A stretch of DNA of 64,000 nucleotides from an uncultured candidate division Zixibacteria bacterium. Lineage in GTDB: Bacteria; Zixibacteria; MSB-5A5; SM1-73. The stretch spans positions 186,001 to 250,000 of the forward strand of contig CAIVRH010000048.1 of assembly GCA_903908285.1 (NCBI GenBank), in the 5' to 3' direction. The notes under the pieces are model-generated. The model saw nothing but the letters and a program-made list of their open reading frames with translations. It was not told where the DNA came from and made no database searches. Position numbers and translations under genes: made by a program. Each line of letters opens with the position of its first letter. Position 1 is the first letter of the stretch. This document shows positions 54,592 through 63,666 of the stretch, piece after piece.

Positions 54592-54754
54592 CTTCAGTCC
54601 GGATGATGATTGGCGGTCCGGAATTTTTACCCAGAGGAGGAAAAGAAGAGAAATTTGTCTGATTGGCTCGTATCAAGAAAATCCGCAGAACGATCTTCCA
54701 TCCACGTGATTAAACTTCATGCTGGTTGGATTAATTACCAAAGGAGTAAAGCCG

Positions 54755-56455
54755 ATGTTAACACTTCTTACTTCACAAAAATGTATCATATTTCTTTTAC
54801 CGTTTTGCTTGGTATTGGGGATGAGCATCCCCGGCAGAAGCCAATCCCTTAAGGTTCCGGAATTGCAGCTTCCCCCGGACACACCGGTTATATCGGAAAA
54901 GTTCGCACAACAGCTGGAGAAGTTAGCTCCCCAGGATAAAGTCAAGGTTTGGGTATATTTCACCGACAAGGGTTTCCTGGATCAAAAGAGCTATCAATCT
55001 GCAATAAATCAAACTCAGAGTAGTTTGACCTCCAGAGCCAGATGGAGAAGATCCAAAACCATGAAGCTGGATTTGGTCGATTACCGCGATCTTCCGGTGA
55101 ACCCGGCTTATATATATCAAATTATGAAATTTAACGCTTCGAAACGACAAAAATCAAAATGGTTAAATGCTGCCAGCTTTGAAATTCCGGTGGGAGAATT
55201 TGAAAAGATATCCGGGCTGAGTTTTGTCCGGTCCATAAAACCGGTGTTAGGAGGCAAGAGAAAGCCGATTAGCATTAAGACTCTCCCCGAGGAAAATCTT
55301 CCAGGTAAAGGTCTGTTTGCCTTAAACTATGGCGCTTCTTATACTCAATTACAGCAGATCAACATCCCGGCAGTGCACAATTTGGGCTACTACGGTCAGG
55401 GAGTGATAGTCTGTATGATGGATAGCGGCTTTCGAAAAAACCATCAGGCTTTCCAGTTGGCGTATACCGAGGGGAGAGTTTTGGCAGAATGGGATTTTAT
55501 AAATAACGACGGAAATACTCAAAACGAAACCGGCGATCCGTCCGATCAGCATAATCATGGCACCATGACCTGGTCCGCCTTGGGCGGGGCTTCAGATGGA
55601 AATCTTTATGGACCCGCTTATGGCGCCTCATTCATCCTGGCAAAAACAGAAGATGTATCCGGAGAAACCCCCATCGAAGAGGATAACTGGGTAGCCGGAA
55701 TGGAGTGGGCCGACAGCATCGGTGCCGATGTCATCTCCAGCTCCTTGGGATACATTGATTGGTATGTCTACTCCGATCTGGATGGGAATACTGCAGTTAC
55801 CACCATTGCTGCAGACATCGCCGCCCAGCGTGGAATTGTGGTCTGCAATGCCATGGGGAATGAGGGATCCGGCAGCGGGAGTTTGATCGCTCCGGCGGAT
55901 GCAGACAGTATCATCTCTTGTGGAGCCGTGAACGGAAGTGGCAGCATTGCCTACTTCAGCTCCCGGGGACCTACTTATGACGGAAGGATTAAACCCGAGG
56001 TGTGCGCCCAGGGGGTTTCTACCCGGTGTGCCAACCCCGGTGGTACCACCGGTTATACCTACGCAGATGGAACTTCCCTCTCCACCCCTTTGATCGGTGG
56101 CGCTGCAGCCGTTATCCTCTCCGCTCATCCCAGCTGGACCCCCATGCAGGTAAGAGAAGCCATGATGGAAAGCGGCAATCACTCTTCGTCTCCGGATAAT
56201 ACTTATGGCTGGGGAATCCCCGATATTCTGGTTGCTATTCAGCACAGTTTCTATCTGACCGGTGACGTAACCGGTGAAGGAGTAGTAAACATTACCGATG
56301 TGATCTTCCTCATCAATTACCTTTACAAGAACGGAAAGGCTCCCTCTCCCCTGTTTTTGGGAGATGTGAATTGCGACAATGAGGTTAACATCTCTGATAT
56401 AGTTTACTTGATTAATTATATTTACCAGAACGGAACCGTACCCTGTTCACACTGA
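54755..56455 (+). CDS. Secreted subtilisin-like (S8) protease with C-terminal dockerin
   Basis: A 566-residue exported protease. Signal peptide (about 1-31), a prodomain to about residue 185, then peptidase S8 with catalytic Asp223 (CMMDSGF), His268 (HNHGTMT), oxyanion Asn369 (NAMGNEGS) and Ser441 (DGTSLSTP). The C-terminus carries two dockerin type I repeats (GDVTGEGVVNITDVIFLINY and GDVNCDNEVNISDIVYLINY). This start has AAAGGAG seven bases upstream; an ATG 36 bp earlier lacks it. The dockerin probably anchors or sorts the enzyme, because no cohesin is seen here. Confidence 0.92.
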   Translation: MLTLLTSQKCIIFLLPFCLVLGMSIPGRSQSLKVPELQLPPDTPVISEKFAQQLEKLAPQDKVKVWVYFTDKGFLDQKSYQSAINQTQSSLTSRARWRRSKTMKLDLVDYRDLPVNPAYIYQIMKFNASKRQKSKWLNAASFEIPVGEFEKISGLSFVRSIKPVLGGKRKPISIKTLPEENLPGKGLFALNYGASYTQLQQINIPAVHNLGYYGQGVIVCMMDSGFRKNHQAFQLAYTEGRVLAEWDFINNDGNTQNETGDPSDQHNHGTMTWSALGGASDGNLYGPAYGASFILAKTEDVSGETPIEEDNWVAGMEWADSIGADVISSSLGYIDWYVYSDLDGNTAVTTIAADIAAQRGIVVCNAMGNEGSGSGSLIAPADADSIISCGAVNGSGSIAYFSSRGPTYDGRIKPEVCAQGVSTRCANPGGTTGYTYADGTSLSTPLIGGAAAVILSAHPSWTPMQVREAMMESGNHSSSPDNTYGWGIPDILVAIQHSFYLTGDVTGEGVVNITDVIFLINYLYKNGKAPSPLFLGDVNCDNEVNISDIVYLINYIYQNGTVPCSH

Positions 56456-56500
56456 TTCGATTTATGTATGGATGAGTTTTAGACAAGTTATGACTGGTTC

Positions 56501-56531
56501 AGCGCTTAACCGATTAAGTTAAGCGCTTTTT
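56501..56531 (+). terminator. Terminator after the subtilase gene
   Basis: AGCGCTTAAC and GTTAAGCGCT form a perfect 10-bp stem with a 7-nt loop, followed by TTTTT. It lies 45 bp after the stop. Confidence 0.85.
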
Positions 56532-56532
56532 A

Positions 56533-56560
56533 TTGACAAAAATATTCACAATTCTAATAT
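56533..56560 (+). promoter_or_regulatory. Candidate sigma-70-type promoter
   Basis: TTGACA, 16-bp spacer, TAATAT. It lies directly after the terminator and 320 bp upstream of the beta-helix gene. A second TTGACA at 56593 has no good -10. The rest of the 426-bp gap shows nothing else. Confidence 0.35.
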
Positions 56561-56881
56561 TTTCCTCATTGAAACGAACCAGCAAAATATCCTTGACATT
56601 GGCAAAAGAATTTCTAAATTGACTATTAAAGACTTTTTACTCAGTCGGATTTACCATTGAAGGCTAAAATTCAGATCTCCCTTTTGAAAAAAAAGGAAAA
56701 TGATTATTCCGCGAGGCACAGATATGATTATCTATGGGGAAATGAGTATTTTGATAGTTGGGGGGATAACCGTTTGAGCCTTTGATCACCAGAGTAAGAT
56801 ATTAGCTTTTAAATTGATAATATAGGAAGTTGTCATTAACCTCTGGTTAAAGCCAAATGTTTTCCTAAAGCGGAGGTCAGT

Positions 56882-59137
56882 ATGCAGTTAAAAATTAAAA
56901 AATATTTGAAGGGCGGCGAACATTTTATCTCTTTTCAAAGTATGGATTTCACTCCCGAAGAGAGAAAAAAACTAAGGAAGTTTGGTGTGCCCCTCCTGGA
57001 CCTAAAGGCGTATGGTTTGGGTGTGCACCGTCTGGATCAAATAAATCTTCGGTTGAAAACTCAAACCGCAGAAGAAGCGGAACAACTGGAATCTGGTATC
57101 AAACAATATATAAAGGATGAATTAATCAGACTTCTGGCACAAAGGAAGCCATCTTTTGGAGAGCGTGCGGGCAGGATCTATATAAAGAGGAGAGGATTGG
57201 TTTTTGGATTGACCTGCTTCATTCTATTTCTATTTTTATCCGCTTACCAGGGGGTTATCTGTTCTCAACAGATCGCCAAATTGGGGAAACAACTCTTCAC
57301 CGTCTCTCCCGGCAAAAAAGACATCTCCTCCCAGCAACAGAAACTAGTTTTGCAGAGCGATAACCGGACCGACCGGAACTTCAAGGAGAGCGGAGCCGGA
57401 ACCGGCTACGCCATGAATCCATCCGGTAATACTGGTTCATCCACTCCGGCATATATTAGACCGGATTTTACCATCATCGCCTATCCGGAAACTCTAATAA
57501 GGTACAGCGAATATAGCCCAGCGGCAAAACAAAGCAGGGATGAGGAAAATCCCGAGCAGTTCAAGCTTAGCTTTATGACCTCCGGAGGATTCGAGGGACC
57601 GGTGGACTTGGAACTAATCGGTTCCTGCTACCAGGCTGAAAGTCATCTCTTTCCCACTAAGGTCAAAACGCTTCCGGGAAGCGCGGCTTTGATCGTATCA
57701 CTTTCACCTAAATGCCCCCATCAGGTCTGCAATACCTTGACTATCATTGCCCGGGGGGTGACAGCAGCAGGGGATTTGGTTATCCACGAGAAGAAACTGG
57801 TTTTAGCGGTGAGAGAGAAACCATCTTACCAAGGAAAAGTCTGGCATGTTGCACCCTATGGTGATGATCTATTGGGTGAAGGTGACGAGAAATCACCATA
57901 CCGCACCATACAAAAAGGAATAGACCATGCTCGGTCTGGAGATACGGTAGTGGTGGAAAGAGGATTGTATCAAGAGAAGATCGAGTTGAAGGATAAGGTT
58001 GGGATCACCTTGGCTAGTTATTACATTTTCAACCAGGATGAATCTGCCATAAAATCCACCATTATAGAGGCACCCGCAGCAGGATGGGTGGTTACCATCG
58101 GGCATAGCGATGAGCTGGCTTTGCAGGGTTTCACCATAAGGAATAGAAAGGGTAATGACGAGTCTCAGGGTGGTGGGATATACTGTTATGATTCCAATCC
58201 AAAAATCCTGGATAATATTATAACCCAAAATGAAAACCATTCCGGGTACGGTGCCGGTATATATTGTTATGACTCCAAACCCGAAATTCTTCGCAACCAG
58301 ATAACTCAAAACAGAAACTCAGACGGGCATGGCGCTGGAATATATTGCTATAACTCCGATCCGGATATCGAGCAGAACACTATCAGCGGGAATTCATCCG
58401 GCGGCGGCGGTTCCGCCATCCATCTGCTGGAACCTAAACAAGCCAGGATAATTGGCAACCTGATATGTAATAATTCGGGGGTTTCAGCCATTCTGCTCTA
58501 CCATCATGGGCCGGATATTCAGTATCAGATAGACAACAATACCGTCAGCCAAAATCAGGGGGATGCTATCAGGTATTTTGGCGGTTCCTGGGATTTCGAA
58601 AGCAACATAGTTTCAGAAAATCGTGGTTATGGGATATTCACTTTGGAAGGATCTGCCCGGCTGGCTTACAACGACGTATGGGGCAATGTTTACGGGAAAG
58701 ACACCGTCAATTATTTCGGTTTGGCTGAAAATATATTCAAGAACAACGGAAATATCTCGCAAGATCCTTGTTTCGGGAATCCTCCGCATGGGAATTTCTA
58801 CTTAAGCTTCAACTCCCCTTGTATTGACCTGGGAAATCCCAACAGTCCCGGTGGCGCTAGCCGTATCGACATGGGCGCTTTGGAGTACCATCACCCGGAG
58901 ATTGCTTGCGGTGATGTGAACCGGGATGGTTACATCGATTATGGGGATATAAATTTCCTGTGTAATTTTATATTCCGGCGCGGAGCTGCCCCCTACTCTT
59001 TGGAAACCGGCGATGTCGACTGTGACGGGAAAATCGACCAGCGGGATTTAGCTTATCTTTATCGATATTTATATCTTTATGGCTCGGAGCCGGGAGCCGG
59101 TTGCCAAGACCGGATTCTCGCTGCATCCAAGAAATAA
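56882..59137 (+). CDS. Membrane-anchored right-handed beta-helix protein with dockerin
   Basis: A 751-residue protein. About 104 residues of helical, charged sequence precede a single membrane helix (about 105-127), so the protein is likely anchored with most of it outside the cytoplasm. From about 315 a parallel beta-helix begins (VWHVAPYGDDLLGEGDEKSP, TIQKGIDHARSGDTVVV), with repeated GGGIYCYDS-NP turns typical of NosD/DUF1565-like proteins. The C-terminus has two dockerin repeats (GDVNRDGYIDYGDINFL, GDVDCDGKIDQRDLAYL). No catalytic site was identified; adhesion or polysaccharide binding is plausible. Confidence 0.8.
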   Translation: MQLKIKKYLKGGEHFISFQSMDFTPEERKKLRKFGVPLLDLKAYGLGVHRLDQINLRLKTQTAEEAEQLESGIKQYIKDELIRLLAQRKPSFGERAGRIYIKRRGLVFGLTCFILFLFLSAYQGVICSQQIAKLGKQLFTVSPGKKDISSQQQKLVLQSDNRTDRNFKESGAGTGYAMNPSGNTGSSTPAYIRPDFTIIAYPETLIRYSEYSPAAKQSRDEENPEQFKLSFMTSGGFEGPVDLELIGSCYQAESHLFPTKVKTLPGSAALIVSLSPKCPHQVCNTLTIIARGVTAAGDLVIHEKKLVLAVREKPSYQGKVWHVAPYGDDLLGEGDEKSPYRTIQKGIDHARSGDTVVVERGLYQEKIELKDKVGITLASYYIFNQDESAIKSTIIEAPAAGWVVTIGHSDELALQGFTIRNRKGNDESQGGGIYCYDSNPKILDNIITQNENHSGYGAGIYCYDSKPEILRNQITQNRNSDGHGAGIYCYNSDPDIEQNTISGNSSGGGGSAIHLLEPKQARIIGNLICNNSGVSAILLYHHGPDIQYQIDNNTVSQNQGDAIRYFGGSWDFESNIVSENRGYGIFTLEGSARLAYNDVWGNVYGKDTVNYFGLAENIFKNNGNISQDPCFGNPPHGNFYLSFNSPCIDLGNPNSPGGASRIDMGALEYHHPEIACGDVNRDGYIDYGDINFLCNFIFRRGAAPYSLETGDVDCDGKIDQRDLAYLYRYLYLYGSEPGAGCQDRILAASKK

Positions 59138-59165
59138 TCCCTTTCCCAAAAAAACGGACAACTCG

Positions 59166-59195
59166 TAGGCTGGACACCTTTGCCCAGCCTATTTT
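59166..59195 (+). terminator. Terminator after the beta-helix gene
   Basis: TAGGCTGG and CCAGCCTA form a perfect 8-bp stem with a 10-nt loop followed by TTTT, 28 bp after the stop. Confidence 0.75.
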
Positions 59196-59260
59196 GTTGA
59201 CGTATCCCTAATTATTCTTAACGGCGGAAAACTATACCCTTCAAACCCAAACTCTTCAAA

Positions 59261-59311
59261 CCGACTTTAGTCGGGTTCAAATAGATGTCCTCTGAGCCGA
59301 CTTCAGTCGGG
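59261..59311. repeat. Paired CCGACTTTAGTCGGG palindromes
   Basis: Two near-identical palindromes (59261-59275 and 59297-59311) lie 36 bp apart between convergent genes. This wording is seen as a dispersed repeat in many bacteria. They could also act as a bidirectional stop. Confidence 0.6.
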
Positions 59312-59349
59312 TATAATTAACTCACATATTAAAAGACCATCTAATTATT

Positions 59350-61071
59350 TTATGGAATCGCATCGCATTTCAAAACTGCATAATTTTCATCCCGATAGCC
59401 TACTGCGCATTTGTCATACAATTGTTTCAACCCGGGATATTGCGCTTGCTCACCCTCGCGGATAAGAACATATCTAATCCCGTAAAAACCAAGTACTCTC
59501 TTTATTAGAAAAATATCATTGGACAGTAAAATGTCGTCATAATGGTTCGAAAGCTCCTTGGCTAATTCCGGGTTTAGAGAATAATAGTTGCCTGAGCGGT
59601 GAGCCTCCAGGTTGAAGCGCAGGATATTTCCGATTATGACGAAGCGATATGTATTTTCCGTGGCAAATATGAAATCGCCCGAACGGGTATTTGACTGGAT
59701 AAATCTCAGTACGCCTCCGGTATATTTCTTCCAGGTTTCATATCTTCCCTTTGTTTCCATGACATACTTGTGAGCCATGTATACGTTCCAGCCGTTGGAA
59801 AATAAAATCACCCAGATCAGGAGCGCAAAACCCCATAACCTGTATTTCCTGTTTAATTGCGTTAACAAATAATAGACAGCCAGGACTATTATCAGTATGC
59901 TGAATATCACTTGCACCCGACGCGAATACATAAAGAAAAAAACGTAATGGACTAAGGGTATGCTTATTAACATTAAAGATAGGAATATCCCAAAGAATCT
60001 TTTTGAATAACCTTTCCCTTTAAGGGAACGATATCCCAGAATGGCCAATCCGATCAACATTACATAATTAAATCCAAAAAGTGCCGTAACCCAATGTTCC
60101 TTCTTATCAAATCCCCCCTGAGTAAGGAATCTTATAATCAAATCCACCAGCCAACCAAGATCTGGAATTCCTTTCCACTGACCAATGCTCCCGTGTCCCA
60201 TAAGATGTTTCCGGGTCAACGCTATATACTGGGGAATCCATAAAACCAGTGGCAATATTATACAGGTAGAAGCAAACTTAACCAAGTTACGAATTCTCTC
60301 TGAGCATTTATCCTGACAATAGAACATTACCGCTATTAACGCCAACGCAACCGGCAAGAAAGCCGGCCAAGTGGTAACTGCCAACCCGGTCACCAATCCT
60401 GCCGCGTAGAAATACCACCTCCTTCCGTCAAGCGATAGATAAACCAGAGTAACTGCATTAACCATGAATGTTAAACCCAACAGAAAAGGTGTAGGAAAAA
60501 ATATAAGACTCCAATTCGGTAATTCAGAAACCGCTCCGAACAGCAAAATGGTTAACAAACCCACCCGGGGGTTGAACATAAAACGGGCAAGGAAATATAC
60601 TGACAAGAAAAGAACTATTAGCATCCCTATATGGAAGCGACTAAGTATATACCAGCTGTCGTTAGATCCCAATAATCGCATTATCGTTCCTACTAAAATA
60701 TGATAGACCGGAGGATATATACTGGGATATGAGGTAACCGGATCGTTGAAAAAATGACCGGTGGAGCAATATAAAACCTTGGCCGCATGAAAATCCACAT
60801 CCGGGAAAAATCGTCCGATTGATGTTGTTATAGTACTTAACGGTGAGATGTACAGGATCGCTAGAATCAAAACCGCAATGGGGATAACTAACTCTTCCCT
60901 GATCCAAGCTTTACGCCAAAAATAAATCAGCGGGCTGATCCATAGAAAGAAGTATAAGAAAGCTAATATAGTTTTCAGCAGTGGATCGGATAAGAAGACA
61001 ATCCGTTCCAAGTATATACTGGAAACAGCGTAGATTATCAATATTCCAAAAGCTAAAATTTCTCGCCGCAC
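59350..61071 (-). CDS. Polytopic GT-C-type glycosyltransferase
   Basis: A 573-residue membrane protein with about a dozen hydrophobic helices, a large first periplasmic loop with acidic motif FPDVDFHAAK, and a soluble C-terminal domain (from about residue 440). This is the plan of GT39/GT83-like dolichyl- or undecaprenyl-phosphate-sugar transferases. The motif assignment is by pattern, not by a confirmed family, so the donor and acceptor are unknown. Surface glycan or pilin glycosylation is a possibility. Confidence 0.7.
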   Translation of the reverse strand: MRREILAFGILIIYAVSSIYLERIVFLSDPLLKTILAFLYFFLWISPLIYFWRKAWIREELVIPIAVLILAILYISPLSTITTSIGRFFPDVDFHAAKVLYCSTGHFFNDPVTSYPSIYPPVYHILVGTIMRLLGSNDSWYILSRFHIGMLIVLFLSVYFLARFMFNPRVGLLTILLFGAVSELPNWSLIFFPTPFLLGLTFMVNAVTLVYLSLDGRRWYFYAAGLVTGLAVTTWPAFLPVALALIAVMFYCQDKCSERIRNLVKFASTCIILPLVLWIPQYIALTRKHLMGHGSIGQWKGIPDLGWLVDLIIRFLTQGGFDKKEHWVTALFGFNYVMLIGLAILGYRSLKGKGYSKRFFGIFLSLMLISIPLVHYVFFFMYSRRVQVIFSILIIVLAVYYLLTQLNRKYRLWGFALLIWVILFSNGWNVYMAHKYVMETKGRYETWKKYTGGVLRFIQSNTRSGDFIFATENTYRFVIIGNILRFNLEAHRSGNYYSLNPELAKELSNHYDDILLSNDIFLIKRVLGFYGIRYVLIREGEQAQYPGLKQLYDKCAVGYRDENYAVLKCDAIP

Positions 61072-61285
61072 AGTATCATCCCCTATTTAGGGCTAAAACC
61101 ATAGGAATTAATGACGTCATCACCAGGCATAGTAATAATCCGATTTTTCTGAAATTATTTCTGATTATATAATATAATGGAATTCAAGGTAATGCAAGAA
61201 GAATTCATCCGTGCAGCAGGTAAATTTTGTCTTTGCATTTTATCCAGGTAAGAAGGGAAATTATAAGTATCCGCAAAAAAGAAAA

Positions 61286-61309
61286 CCACCCGCTTGGGGT
61301 GGCTCTTTT
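61286..61309. terminator. Terminator downstream of the NtrC-type gene (bidirectional)
   Basis: CCACCC (61286-61291) pairs with GGGTGG (61297-61302). On the - strand it is followed by TTTTCTTTTTT, 38 bp after the stop. A T-run also follows on the + strand. Confidence 0.75.
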
Positions 61310-61339
61310 TTTGCCTTCAACCTCAAATATCAAATCGCA

Positions 61340-62701
61340 TCAGGCATCAATCCCGTATTTCTTTATCTTTTCGAACAATGTCGTATAATCTATCTTCAGT
61401 GCCTGAGATGCTTTTCTTTTGTTTCCCCTTACTTGATTGAGTATCCGGGTGATTAGTGCTCTCTCTGCCTCTGCCTGGGCATACTGCCCCACCTCTTTCA
61501 AGCCCGCCCCTTCGCGCAATCTTATCTCGTTGGGTGTGGAAATTCTGATGGCTAAATGCTCCGACAGTATCTTCTTCCCTTCGCATAGGATTATGGCTCT
61601 TTCGATGGTATTCTCCAACTCCCGCACATTCCCGGGCCAATGATATTTATCCAAAAGAGCCATCGCTTCGGAAGAAATACTCTTGATCGGCTTTTTCATC
61701 TCCGCACAATATTTTTTTACGAAATGACTCCCCAGTTCCGGGATATCCTCCCGCCGGTCCCTCAAAGGGGGAATGTTAATTGGAAATACCGACAATCTGT
61801 AAAACAGATCCTCCCGGAATTCCTTTTTGTCGATTGCTTTTTTCAAATCGACATTGGAAGCTGCAATCATTCTTACATCCACGCTTAATGTCTTGGTTCC
61901 ACCCAGCCGCTCAAAAGTCTTGTCTTGAAGAACCCGGAGGAGTTTCGCCTGCAGGGCAACGTCCAAATCCCCCACCTCGTCCAAAAAGATGGTCCCCCCC
62001 TGGGCTATCTCGAATTTCCCCATCTTACGCGCCACCGAGCCGGTATACGCCCCTCTCTCCGATCCGAACAGCTCATTCTCCAACAACTCTCTGGGTATGG
62101 CAGCGCAGTTTATCGCTACATACGGTCCCCTTTTCCGATTACTCATGCTGTGGATGGCGCGGGCAAAAAGCTCCTTTCCCGTTCCCGATTCTCCTAAGAG
62201 TAAAACCGTGGAGTCGGAAGGCGCCACTTTTTGAATCATCCGCGAAACCTCCTGCATTTTTTCGCACTTGCCGATGATCTCCGCATACCCCAGATTATGC
62301 CCCAGTTCCTCTCGTAAAAGGACGTTTTCCGCCATTAACCGGCGGTTCTCTAAAGCTCTCTTTATCAGAACGCTTAGATGGTCGGTATCGAAAGGTTTGG
62401 CCAGAAAATCGAACGCCCCCTCCTTCATGGCCTCTACTGCTTTTTCTATGGTACCATAGGCGGTCATCAGGATAACCGATACATCCGTGTCCATTGCCTT
62501 AAGGGAAGATAATACTTCGATTCCATCCATATTGGGCAGTTTCAAATCGGATAAAACCAAATCGTATTTTTTTTCTTTGGCTTTCTCCAAGCCCCCCTCT
62601 CCATCTATTGCTGTCTCGACTTCATAACCTTCTGCTTCCAGTGTTTTGGAAAGCATTTCTCTCATACTGTCTTTGTCTTCAATCACTAAAATTGAAGGCA
62701 T
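61340..62701 (-). CDS. NtrC-family sigma-54-dependent response regulator
   Basis: A 453-residue activator. Receiver domain (1-120) with phospho-acceptor Asp52 and Lys at LAKPFD; AAA+ domain (about 140-365) with Walker A GESGTGKE, the sigma-54-contacting loop as GAYTGS (consensus GAFTGA), and Walker B GGTIFLDEVGD; C-terminal Fis-type helix-turn-helix (ANKRKASQALKIDYTTLFEKIKK). PilR is a strong candidate, given the PilS-like kinase, pilus genes and sigma-54-type promoters here; an orphan regulator for fliA is the alternative. Confidence 0.92.
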   Translation of the reverse strand: MPSILVIEDKDSMREMLSKTLEAEGYEVETAIDGEGGLEKAKEKKYDLVLSDLKLPNMDGIEVLSSLKAMDTDVSVILMTAYGTIEKAVEAMKEGAFDFLAKPFDTDHLSVLIKRALENRRLMAENVLLREELGHNLGYAEIIGKCEKMQEVSRMIQKVAPSDSTVLLLGESGTGKELFARAIHSMSNRKRGPYVAINCAAIPRELLENELFGSERGAYTGSVARKMGKFEIAQGGTIFLDEVGDLDVALQAKLLRVLQDKTFERLGGTKTLSVDVRMIAASNVDLKKAIDKKEFREDLFYRLSVFPINIPPLRDRREDIPELGSHFVKKYCAEMKKPIKSISSEAMALLDKYHWPGNVRELENTIERAIILCEGKKILSEHLAIRISTPNEIRLREGAGLKEVGQYAQAEAERALITRILNQVRGNKRKASQALKIDYTTLFEKIKKYGIDA

Positions 62702-62958
62702 AGCCCCTCCTTCCTGCCTTAAGCAGTTTACACTCCTGAGATATCACATCTTATGTATCGGTATAATTCCAGCCGGGTGAATTAATTTATATGTAATGAA
62801 AGTATTATGGTTGATGGAAATTTGCACATCTGCTGGGGATGGACCGTTCTTCTCAATTCAATGTCCGTTTGATTTGGTCATCTCCTCCTTGCACAAACCG
62901 GGTAAGATATGCATGGGGACAAGGGGATCACTTTCGAACCCCAAAGAGGAACGTCTTT

Positions 62959-63588
62959 TTAGGGCTTACAAGTTCGGCAGGGGCTGTAACCTAAATCCAA
63001 AGCCTGGTCTTTGGTCTCGAATCGCATCAAATTGCTGTCGCTTATTTTTTGTGCCCATTGACATCCGGGTCTATGAAACACCAGACCGCGTGAATGCTTG
63101 CTGGCTACATAATATTTTTCCGGTGCTGCCGGAATTGCCCAGATGCCTAACTTTTTAATTCGAGCCTGCTTTTGATAAGCGGTAAGTTCATCCTTGTATT
63201 TAAAATTCGGAGAAATCATATAAACCGAAGCCAGTCCCAATTTGATCAGCTCCGCATTGACCATCAACGTGTCAATCCAGACATAAGCTAAAGTCCTCCC
63301 CCAATTGTCCTTTTGGTCCTTGTCATACTCCAGCTTAAGTCTCCCCTTTTTCAAAAGCTCTTGATTTCTTAAGGTGGCTTCCCGGTAAAAGGCCTGGTCC
63401 TTTTCCGGTGTATCTATCCCGATATACCGGACTCTCTCTCCGTTGGATAGCTCTATGGTATCCCCGTCTATGACCGCTTTAACCCCAAATTGCTTGGAGG
63501 AAGGATAGAAATAGAATATCAGTAAAACAGAAACCAGAACAAAAACTAAGTATAATGATATTTTGGAGCTGACGCGATTCTTCTTCAT
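62959..63588 (-). CDS. Membrane-anchored thermonuclease-family protein with C-terminal cysteine motif
   Basis: A 209-residue protein: N-terminal membrane helix (about 10-27), SNase/TNase domain (about 35-145: VIDGDTIEL, VRYIGIDTPE, GRTLAYVWID), and a C-terminal segment with HRPGCQWA and YSPCRTCKP that resembles an Ada-like zinc-binding unit. Such nucleases degrade DNA or RNA in the envelope. A function for the cysteine segment is inferred, not shown. Confidence 0.88.
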   Translation of the reverse strand: MKKNRVSSKISLYLVFVLVSVLLIFYFYPSSKQFGVKAVIDGDTIELSNGERVRYIGIDTPEKDQAFYREATLRNQELLKKGRLKLEYDKDQKDNWGRTLAYVWIDTLMVNAELIKLGLASVYMISPNFKYKDELTAYQKQARIKKLGIWAIPAAPEKYYVASKHSRGLVFHRPGCQWAQKISDSNLMRFETKDQALDLGYSPCRTCKP

Positions 63589-63666
63589 GTTTAAGTTATC
63601 AGCTCCTCTTTGTTGTTTAGGTTATTGCTATGCATAGGCAGTTGATCAGATCCCCTCTGCAATTTC

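Noticed and set aside
56593-56620. TTGGCAAAAGAATTTCTAA as a sigma-54 promoter for the beta-helix gene
   Set aside because: The essential -12 GC is TC, so the core spacing rule fails.
62796-63158. A 120-codon + strand frame overlapping the thermonuclease gene
   Set aside because: It lies antisense to the conserved C-terminal part of the nuclease and has biased shadow composition.
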